Shown piece by piece: positions 6,247-12,513 of a stretch of 12,883 nt of DNA. Position 1 is the first letter of the stretch. Every line of letters starts with the position of its first letter. This DNA is from Tatlockia sp. (lineage in GTDB: Bacteria > Cyanobacteriota > Cyanobacteriia > Cyanobacteriales > Chroococcidiopsidaceae). The position numbers and the translations under genes are program-made. Where the stretch lies: assembly GCA_013698215.1 (NCBI GenBank), contig JACCVJ010000547.1, positions 1 to 12,883 of the forward strand. Direction: 5' to 3'. The notes under the pieces are model-generated. The model worked only from the letters and a program-made list of their open reading frames with translations, had not been told where the DNA came from and did no database searches.

Positions 6247-8019
6247 ATGGCACATATTAGTGAAGATACTCAAAAACTAAAATTAGACATAACTATAGTT
6301 TCAGATTTACAATACCTAACCTTTTTAGCTGATACAGAGGATAAAGTATATCTACTAATTTTACCTCCTGAAAGAACCGACCAAGATGGGGCTAATTCAA
6401 AATTGGAATATCAACAAATTTCTAATTTTTGTAATCTTTTATCTGAATATTCAACTGTATGTATTCTAACAACACCTCCCGATGCTGCAAGATTACAGCC
6501 CTACCTAGAAAAGTTTATTAACCTAAAACTTTGGATTGTTATAAAACACCCTATAAAAATCAGCCCTTTTCAAAGTGAGCTTGCTGAAAATCACCTCGCT
6601 TTGTTAATTTTTACTAGATATAAAGAAGCATTAAAACATTGTAAAACAAGAATCAAATACTCTTACTGTCCATTTTGTGGAAAAACTACAAAAGATTATG
6701 GTGGAAAAAAACATTTATATCATGCTTTCGGTACTCTTATGTCTGATGTTTGGCGCGATATCGAATTTGACCCTTATATAGATATTGAACCATTGATCGA
6801 TAGACTTCAAGATATTTTTGGAATTGGATTGTATAAGCAGATCAAAGTTATTGATTTTGCACAATGTAATAGTTTAACTTCCCAATTTGCAAATCATACA
6901 ATTTTCGAAAACAAACCTTTAGAAGTAACAAATATACCAGAATCACAATTAATTCAAGGTGATTGCCTTGAAATATTAAGAGCAATACCTGATAATTCAA
7001 TTGATTTTTGTTTTGCAGATCCTCCTTATAATTTAAAAAAAACATATCAGGGGTACAACGATCAGCTTGAATTAATAGAATATTTCGCTTGGTGCGATCG
7101 TTGGCTTTCTGAATTGGCACGAATTTTAAAACCAGGAAAAACCTGTGCTATTTTAAATATTCCCCTACGGGCAATCCGTCATTATCAACATCTCTGCTCA
7201 GTTTTAAATTACCAATCATGGATAGTATGGGAAGCATTAGGACTGCCAGTAAGAATGGTTATGCCAGCACATTATTCAATTTTGTGCTTTTCTAAAGGCA
7301 GTTCAAGACATCTGCCAGGACTGTCTTTTACCAGTCATAGAAACATTGAAGAAAATAGCTTGCTACCTTTGGCTGAGTTTTTTTGTAATAGACAAAGCTG
7401 TATTTCTAATAGACGACATAATAATTTTTACGATCGAAAGTACCTAACCGATCTTTGGTATGACATTCATCGCTTGAAACATAACAGCCGTAGAGTGGAT
7501 CATCCTTGTCAATTACCACCACTACTCATGCAAAGATTAATTTCACTTTTTACATTACCCAATGAGGTTATTCTGGATTGTTTTAACGGTTCAGGGACTT
7601 CTACACTGACAGCACAACAACTTAATAGGCGATTTATTGGAATTGAGCTATCTCAGCAATATCATGATTTAGCAATGGAGAGACACAGGCAATTAACTCA
7701 AGGACAAGATCCATTTGGTAAACAAACAGCTACTCCAAAAGCGAAAAATAGTAGAGTGCAAAGAATACCAAAACAAAAATACGAAGTAACGAAGAAACAA
7801 TTACAACTCGAAGTCAAACGTATTGCTGAGGAATTAGGGAGACTTCCTACTCGTGCAGAAGTAGAAATTCTTAGCAGTAATCCAATTGATTACTTTGACA
7901 AATATTTCATTAATTGGGGTGAAGCTTGTGCCGCAGCACGCACAACAGGAATGTCAGAATTTCCCTTAACCTACGAAAGCGATCCGCTACAACTAGAAAT
8001 AGACTTTAATACCAATTAA
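6247..8019 (+). CDS. Beta-class DNA (N4-cytosine or N6-adenine) methyltransferase with an N-terminal degenerate methyltransferase copy
   Basis: A 590-residue modification enzyme of the type II pair with the upstream nuclease. The active domain (about 230-480) has motif IV DPPY at 258-261 before the AdoMet-binding motif I DCFNGSGTS at 444-452, the beta-class order, with FIGIEL shortly after. DPPY does not settle adenine versus cytosine-N4. Residues ~30-215 mirror this domain step by step but with dead motifs: LPPE at 39-42, WIVIKHP, an HLALLIF strand, DVWRDI at 167-172 (compare DLWYDI at 402-407), and DFAQCNS at 203-209 in place of the AdoMet loop. This half carries C141-x2-C144-x11-H156-x2-H159, a possible zinc site. 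Residues ~515-569 resemble the HNH-associated repeat (EELGRLPTRAEV ... INWGEACAAA), a likely DNA-binding module. No Shine-Dalgarno motif precedes the ATG. Confidence 0.9.
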   Translation: MAHISEDTQKLKLDITIVSDLQYLTFLADTEDKVYLLILPPERTDQDGANSKLEYQQISNFCNLLSEYSTVCILTTPPDAARLQPYLEKFINLKLWIVIKHPIKISPFQSELAENHLALLIFTRYKEALKHCKTRIKYSYCPFCGKTTKDYGGKKHLYHAFGTLMSDVWRDIEFDPYIDIEPLIDRLQDIFGIGLYKQIKVIDFAQCNSLTSQFANHTIFENKPLEVTNIPESQLIQGDCLEILRAIPDNSIDFCFADPPYNLKKTYQGYNDQLELIEYFAWCDRWLSELARILKPGKTCAILNIPLRAIRHYQHLCSVLNYQSWIVWEALGLPVRMVMPAHYSILCFSKGSSRHLPGLSFTSHRNIEENSLLPLAEFFCNRQSCISNRRHNNFYDRKYLTDLWYDIHRLKHNSRRVDHPCQLPPLLMQRLISLFTLPNEVILDCFNGSGTSTLTAQQLNRRFIGIELSQQYHDLAMERHRQLTQGQDPFGKQTATPKAKNSRVQRIPKQKYEVTKKQLQLEVKRIAEELGRLPTRAEVEILSSNPIDYFDKYFINWGEACAAARTTGMSEFPLTYESDPLQLEIDFNTN

Positions 8020-8072
8020 TTTTGTTATTTGACTCCTATTGCTTTTTGTAGCTTGTAAACTTTTCGGATTGC

Positions 8073-8180
8073 AAATTAGCGATAACTTCGGGCAGGAAGT
8101 ATTATCATTTACTAAAAGCTACCGATAGCGCGATCTCATCAGTGACTAAGGGTGCTATGGCAGATTTGAGATTGCGTTAG
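8073..8180 (+). pseudogene. Direct repeat copy B: detached chlD 3'-end fragment
   Basis: This stretch matches the chlD end (4881-4988) at 96 of 108 positions without gaps. Read in the same frame it still codes for a ChlD tail ending in TAG (8178-8180), with about 7 residue changes, for example LLKATDSA for LPKATDSA. It has no start and no body, so it is a remnant, not a gene. The 12 differences cluster at the left part and in the two HIP1 octamers, which here read gcgatctc and gagattgc. To the left the match fades around 8064-8072 and can be carried a few bases further only with a 4-base gap. It marks the right border of the restriction-modification island. Confidence 0.9.
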
Positions 8181-9289
8181 AAAGGAATCAATACATTTTC
8201 TGTTATTTCTTCGCGTACTGTACGGCTGACGTAACGTGCATGATTAAGACACTCTACCAATAGCTTATTAGCATAATAATATTGCTTCAATACTTGCTTT
8301 TGAGCCTTGCTAAACTGACAATTTTTTAGTTCTTGAGTGTAGCTGTGTAAATGAGCAGTGTTTAACCCAGTATCGCCAGCAAAATCGTTATCCAACGTTA
8401 AAGCAAAGTCAAAGTCAATGTTAAGAATGCATTCTAAAGATAAAGCGCGAAAAGCTGAGGACTTGTAGGGGGATTTTATTTCCACAGATTTTTGCTTATT
8501 CCAATTAAGAAAATGCAATAAAATTTCGTCTTTGGCAACTATCGCATTAGCTCTGTTTTTGATCAAATTGAGCAAATAATCTCCATTTTTCAGCATTCCA
8601 GCTAACAATAAAAATACTTCTTTCCAGCGATTTTCGGTTAAATGCTCTACTAAGTTTTGTAGGGATTTTTCTAAAATTTGGGGTGTAGAGCTATTGAGAA
8701 TTTCTCTAGCAGTAAAATACTCCTGTAGCGCTAAATCAGAAAAGGAATAAATACCTGTTGATTGCTGTACAACTACTCCATGCTGCACTTCCATTGATTT
8801 TAGTACAGCTTTGCTATTAAGTTGCAATTCTTGGTAATTAGTTGTGGCGTTGGGCAAATTAGTAATGTAATCGCTAATACATTCTTCTACAAGTCGCTGC
8901 GTAAAAAAATAATCGCCCTTGCTAAAAGTTTTTAGCGCGATATAACTTAGCAAGTCTTGCTTACTTTGTAAAGATATTTTTTTATATATATCACTTCTTT
9001 CTGTATCGTTCTTGCTATCCCACTGTTTTAATAATATTTCTAATCCATTATTATAAAACTGCGAGTTATTTAAGGGGAATTCTGAAGTTTCTTCAAATAC
9101 CAACTCAAGCATTGTTAGTAGCAAAGAATTTGTATTATCGTTTTTAATGCTTTGACGGTCGCTGCTTTTTTCTGCCTTGGCAATCTTTTTATGCTCCGCC
9201 CATTTATGGGTAAAGTTAGTAATATGTATCTTGTCTACAGTCATCAGTTTAGAAACGTTTGAATCTAAGTTATTTGCTAAAGCTTTCAT
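8177..9289 (-). CDS. N-terminally truncated NACHT/STAND-type protein (lacks the NTPase core)
   Basis: A 370-residue frame that resembles only the C-terminal part of cyanobacterial NACHT NTPases, which are STAND ATPases often linked to antiphage defence. Recognisable parts are NSLLLTMLELVFEE at 54-67 (usually NPLLLTLL...), the helical stretch around 80-145 (GLEILLKQWD, KGDYFF) and FSDLALQEYFTAREI at 183-197 (usually FSHLTFQEYF). The rest is a helical C-terminal region. There is no Walker A or Walker B motif, and the 48 bases before the ATG, followed directly by sigF, leave no room for them. The deviations at conserved positions (P to S, H to D) also suggest decay. No ribosome binding site is evident. 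It may be a pseudogene remnant or a surviving stand-alone sensor part. Its TAA stop (8177-8179) lies inside chlD repeat copy B. Confidence 0.7.
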   Translation of the reverse strand: MKALANNLDSNVSKLMTVDKIHITNFTHKWAEHKKIAKAEKSSDRQSIKNDNTNSLLLTMLELVFEETSEFPLNNSQFYNNGLEILLKQWDSKNDTERSDIYKKISLQSKQDLLSYIALKTFSKGDYFFTQRLVEECISDYITNLPNATTNYQELQLNSKAVLKSMEVQHGVVVQQSTGIYSFSDLALQEYFTAREILNSSTPQILEKSLQNLVEHLTENRWKEVFLLLAGMLKNGDYLLNLIKNRANAIVAKDEILLHFLNWNKQKSVEIKSPYKSSAFRALSLECILNIDFDFALTLDNDFAGDTGLNTAHLHSYTQELKNCQFSKAQKQVLKQYYYANKLLVECLNHARYVSRTVREEITENVLIPF

Positions 9290-9337
9290 AAGGATATTTT
9301 TATAGTTACTGGTTTATTTAAAAGTTGCAGAAAGTTT

Positions 9338-10123
9338 CTAAGCGCCTGTTTGCAGCATTTGAGGTTGAAGCAAGCCGATTAATTGCTCTTTGCCTCTTTG
9401 CAAGTATCTAGTCACTGTCATTGGACTAATGCCAATTCTTTTAGCTGTTTCTTTGCGCGATAACTCTTTGAGAAATACCAATTCAACGGCGGTTCTGGTA
9501 TTTTCTTCTAATTGACTCATGGCTCCTTGCAATTGTTCCCGCTCTTCGTTTTGTTGTTGCGTATTAGTCGCTTGAAAATCGGGTAAGATATCACCCAATG
9601 TTAGGGAATAATCAATATGTTGGACGACGGTGCTATCTAAACTTATTGCCTTCCGATTTTGAGCCGCTAATTGACTGTCGTACCATTCTTGAATAGATAC
9701 ATTAAGTTGATGAGCAAGTTCTGTATCTGTCGGACAACGACCTAAAGTTATAGTTAATTCTCTGCGAGTTTTTTGCCCTTGATTGTAAACTTCTTGCCAC
9801 CGCCGAGGAATTTTTACAAGCCCAGAGCGATCGCGTAAAAAGTGCATAATTTCGCCGCGAATATAAGGTACGGCAAAAGAACTAAAAGCATAGCCTTGTT
9901 TAGGATTAAATCGCTCGATTGCCCGAATTAAACCAAAATAACCAATTTGTTCTAAGTCTTCGTAGGGTTCGGTGCATTGATGGCTAAAATGATGAGCTAT
10001 TTTGCGGACTAATCCTGTATGCAAATTTACTAATCTATTGCGAAGCTCTATAGAGGGATTTTGATAATATGCAAATAATAATTCTAGGCTGTTGGACTTG
10101 ATACAAGATTGATTGACCGCCAT
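9338..10123 (-). CDS. sigF: RNA polymerase sigma factor, group 3, SigF-like
   Basis: A 261-residue alternative sigma factor of the sigma-70 family in the SigB/SigF/SigG branch. Region 2 spans about 25-100 and includes EDLEQIGYFGLIRAIERF and the melting segment FSSFAVPYIRGEIMHFLRD. Region 3 covers about 105-165. Region 4, with its helix-turn-helix ELSRKETAKRIGISPMTVTRY, sits at about 220-240. Length and layout are those of cyanobacterial SigF, which in Synechocystis is required for pilus gene expression and motility. The SigF label is by family resemblance; SigJ is the other close group 3 type. A TAGGG element lies upstream of the ATG at a suitable distance. The gene points away from prfB and towards the accessory block. 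No anti-sigma or antagonist gene is adjacent. Confidence 0.85.
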   Translation of the reverse strand: MAVNQSCIKSNSLELLFAYYQNPSIELRNRLVNLHTGLVRKIAHHFSHQCTEPYEDLEQIGYFGLIRAIERFNPKQGYAFSSFAVPYIRGEIMHFLRDRSGLVKIPRRWQEVYNQGQKTRRELTITLGRCPTDTELAHQLNVSIQEWYDSQLAAQNRKAISLDSTVVQHIDYSLTLGDILPDFQATNTQQQNEEREQLQGAMSQLEENTRTAVELVFLKELSRKETAKRIGISPMTVTRYLQRGKEQLIGLLQPQMLQTGA

Positions 10124-10530
10124 ATAAACCCTACTTTAAGTAATAATCTTTTTTCCCAGGTAATAATTGAGGGGTCGTCGGTTGCACGTTCCTCAAATCG
10201 CTGAGATTATTGTCCGTAGAATAGCCAGAACAAACCATCGTTGTTTTACTGAATTTCTTAAAGAGATTATTGGCAAGACGCGCATTTCTACGTATATTTT
10301 CTGAGGAATTGAATAAATGATTAAGTTTGATTAAAGAAGATAGCGTTCAATTCAAGAGACTGAAGACTAGATAAGGTAGTAAAAAATAAGTTTTAGCTGC
10401 TCTTTATACAATTAGTCTTAAAGCTGATGGAGAGAAGACTTTGATGACGAATTTTATGTAAAAATCGTCTCCGTACCAAGCTATAGCTAAAATAGAAGAT
10501 GCAAGTATATGTACATAAAAGCGCGATCGC
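10124..10530. other. 407-base divergent intergenic region between sigF and prfB
   Basis: No convincing gene is visible here. The region should hold the promoters of both sigF (minus) and prfB (plus). Small structures seen are a 6-bp inverted repeat TTGAGG/CCTCAA (10167-10172 and 10191-10196) close to the sigF start, a direct repeat of GAGATTATTG at 10203-10212 and 10263-10272 (exactly 60 bases apart), and the imperfect hairpin at 10446-10469. TATAGC/TAAAAT at about 10480-10495 could be a -10 element for prfB, but no well-spaced -35 box stands out. An ATG at 10499 opens the prfB zero-shifted frame artificially and is not the true start. Confidence 0.5.
10446..10469. repeat. Imperfect inverted repeat upstream of prfB
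   Basis: GACGA at 10446-10450 pairs with TCGTC at 10465-10469, then one A-A mismatch, then TTTTA pairs with TAAAA, leaving only about 2 loop bases. It lies about 60 bases before the prfB start. It could be a small leader hairpin or an operator; function unknown. Confidence 0.3.
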
Positions 10531-11644
10531 ATGGACATTTCAGATATCAAGCGCGAAGTTGCCTTATTGTCTAGCCGCCTGGGTAAAACTCAGGACTATC
10601 TTTGACATCCCTGCACTAAACGCCAAAATTCAAGATTTAGAACAAGTAGCCTCAGTGCCAGAATTTTGGGAAGACCAAGAAGGAGCGCAAAAGACGTTAC
10701 AAGAGCTTGGCGGCGTTAAAGATCGCCTCAGCCAATACCACCAATGGCAGGCAGGTTTGGAGGATGCCAAGGCGGTTTTAGAGCTACTAGAACTAGAAAA
10801 CGATGACTCTTTACTAGCTGAAGCTCAAACTAACCTCTGTCAACTTAGCCGCGAACTCGACGGGTGGGAGTTGCAACAATTGCTCTCTGGTACTTATGAC
10901 GAAAAAGGCGCAGTTTTGACAATCAATGCTGGCGCAGGCGGAACCGATGCCCAAGATTGGGCCCAAATGCTGCTAAGAATGTACACTCGCTGGGCGGAGG
11001 AACATGGCTACAAGGTGGCTTTAGAGGAAATTTCCCAGGGAGAGGAGGCGGGATTAAAGTCTGTGACAATAGAGATTGCAGGACGCTATGCTTACGGGTA
11101 TTTGCGATCGGAAAAAGGTACTCATCGTTTAGTAAGAATTTCGCCCTTTAATGCTAATGATAAGCGGCAAACAAGTTTCGCTGGGGTAGAAATTATGCCT
11201 TTGATTGACAACAGTGTTCATCTAGATATTCCTGAGAAAGATTTAGAAATTACGACAACTCGCGCTGGTGGTAAAGGTGGGCAAAATGTCAACAAAGTAG
11301 AAACTGCCGTGAGAATTGTTCACATTCCGACGGGAGTTGCCGTGCGTTGTACTCAAGAACGAAGTCAATTGCAGAATAAAGAAAAAGCCTTAGCTATTTT
11401 GAAAGCAAAGCTACTAATTATCGCTGAGGAGCAACGAGCCCAAGAAATTGCCGAAATTCGCGGCGACATAGTAGAAGCAGCCTGGGGAAACCAAATCCGC
11501 AACTACGTGTTTCATCCGTACCAAATGGTCAAAGATTTGCGTACCAATGTAGAAACAACGGCGGTTACAGATGTGATGAATGGGGAAATAGATTTATTTA
11601 TTCAAGCTTATTTGCGTCAACAAAACCAAATAGTTGATAACTAA
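10531..11644 (+). CDS. prfB: Peptide chain release factor 2, made through a +1 programmed frameshift
   Basis: RF2 ends translation at UGA and UAA. The gene is in two frames: ATG at 10531 codes for 24 residues (MDISDIKREV...) and meets an in-frame TGA at 10603-10605. A +1 shift that skips T10603 continues from GAC at 10604 to the TAA at 11642-11644, giving 370 residues in total. The stop-codon-recognition motif SPF is at 204-206 and the peptidyl-hydrolysis motif GGQ at 249-251, almost the same numbers as in E. coli RF2. SPF, not PxT, marks RF2 rather than RF1. No other ATG is available in the first frame, since a TAA occurs at 10516. The ATG is preceded directly by a HIP1 octamer and has no Shine-Dalgarno. 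The small DUF3285 gene, ybeY and dgkA follow on the same strand. Confidence 0.96.
10592..10606 (+). promoter_or_regulatory. Programmed +1 frameshift site of prfB (autoregulation by RF2)
   Basis: The sequence AGGACTATCTTTGAC contains the slippery CTT-T followed by TGA and C, the same CUUUGAC core as in E. coli prfB. The Shine-Dalgarno-like AGGA lies 4 bases before CTT; E. coli has a longer AGGGGG three bases before. When RF2 is scarce the ribosome pauses at the poorly recognised UGA-C and slips by one base, so full-length RF2 is made. When RF2 is plentiful, translation ends at 25 codons. The known mechanism is applied here by sequence match. Confidence 0.93.
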
Positions 11645-11711
11645 ACTAGACTTGCGCCAGGGGATGCGCGTTAAATTGATGAAGTAATCCGTTAAAAATT
11701 TATTCTTAAGT

Positions 11712-11882
11712 ATGAACACATCTATTACAGAAAAACCCGAACCAACCGCAGCAAAATCCAGTTATGTTAAGCTTGCCATGCGGAATATGGTACAGAAGGG
11801 GGGAACTTCTTTACAGCATTTTGCCTTGACAGCGTTTGCTTTAGTAGCTGTACTGGTAGGGCTTGCCTACCTGACACACTAA
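11712..11882 (+). CDS. Small membrane protein, DUF3285-type, 56 aa
   Basis: The frame from ATG 11712 to TAA 11880-11882 codes for 56 residues. It has a polar start (about 1-17), the conserved block SYVKLAMRNMVQKGGTSLQH (17-36), and one transmembrane helix from about 37 to 54 with ALVAVLVGLAYL, ending in a short tail. This is the pattern of the small DUF3285 proteins that I recall from cyanobacterial genomes beside prfB and ybeY. Function is unknown. The stop is followed by the ybeY start after 4 bases, and the TAAGGA around the stop probably serves as the ybeY ribosome binding site, so the two are likely translationally coupled. Confidence 0.85.
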   Translation: MNTSITEKPEPTAAKSSYVKLAMRNMVQKGGTSLQHFALTAFALVAVLVGLAYLTH

Positions 11883-11886
11883 GGAA

Positions 11887-12423
11887 ATGGGGAAAACGTG
11901 TCAGGTAGAAGTAAACGTTCAAGATAGCCGCATTGATGAATCTTTGCACCCCCAATCAGAGTCAATCACTCTCTGGGAAAAGTGGTTTGAGTGCTGGATT
12001 ACTGACTTAAAATCTCAATTACCTGCGGCAAATAATTACGAGCTTAGTTTGCGATTAACTAATGATGCCGAAATTAGAGTTCTTAATCATCAATACCGCG
12101 AGCAAGATAAACCTACCGATGTCTTGGCTTTTGCAGCTTTAGAAGCAGATTTTCCCATGAATGAAGAAATGCGAAGTCATCTGCCGCTATACCTTGGTGA
12201 TATTGTTATCTCAGTAGATACTGCGAATCGGCAAGCTACTGAGCAGGGACATCCACTGCAAACAGAATTAGCTTGGCTGGCAACTCACGGTTTACTGCAC
12301 CTTTTGGGTTGGGATCATCCTGATGAAACCAGCCTATTACAGATGCTAGAGCAGCAAGCTGTTTTGTTGCAACTGATCGGGCTAACCATTGAGGGCGACT
12401 ACAATCCCTACATTGGGTCGTAA
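11887..12423 (+). CDS. ybeY: Endoribonuclease YbeY (16S rRNA maturation / ribosome quality control)
   Basis: A 178-residue metal-dependent single-strand endoribonuclease that takes part in 16S rRNA 3'-end maturation and ribosome quality control. The zinc site H-x3-H-x5-H is complete: H134, H138 and H144 in HGLLHLLGWDH. The conserved segment DKPTDVLAF lies at 74-82, and YLGDIVIS at 102-109. Length is slightly above the family norm because of the first ~25 residues. The ATG at 11887 lies 4 bases after the preceding gene's stop, with AAGGA immediately before it, so the spacing is very short. Confidence 0.95.
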   Translation: MGKTCQVEVNVQDSRIDESLHPQSESITLWEKWFECWITDLKSQLPAANNYELSLRLTNDAEIRVLNHQYREQDKPTDVLAFAALEADFPMNEEMRSHLPLYLGDIVISVDTANRQATEQGHPLQTELAWLATHGLLHLLGWDHPDETSLLQMLEQQAVLLQLIGLTIEGDYNPYIGS

Positions 12424-12513
12424 CTACGACACAAATAATTTGCCCGTGACCGCCATCAAAACTGCTATAGCTACCAACCTAACAACTACTTTTTCTGCTG
12501 TCGTCTCCTGTCT

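Larger units (their letters stand above)
4989..8072. mobile_element. Restriction-modification island bracketed by copies of the chlD 3' end
   Basis: About 3.1 kb lies between the two chlD 3'-end copies. It carries a restriction endonuclease gene and a methyltransferase gene in the same direction, with ~200 bases of A+T-rich leader (4989-5188) and ~53 bases after the methyltransferase. The DNA is visibly richer in A+T than chlD or prfB, and there is no HIP1 octamer in it. No transposase, integrase or terminal inverted repeats are visible. Restriction-modification genes are known to enter chromosomes with long target duplications. Elements that integrate at gene 3' ends and restore the gene with their own sequence would leave the same pattern. 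The borders given are the points where repeat similarity ends. Confidence 0.7.

Noticed and set aside
4989..8072. Insertion sequence or transposon
   Set aside because: No transposase frame, no terminal inverted repeats, and the flanking duplication is far longer than the few bases a transposase makes.
10499..10603. N-terminal extension of prfB starting at the ATG at 10499
   Set aside because: The true N-terminus is in the other frame from ATG 10531 (MDISDIKREV...), joined by the CTTTGAC frameshift. The 10499 frame gives a sequence unlike RF2.
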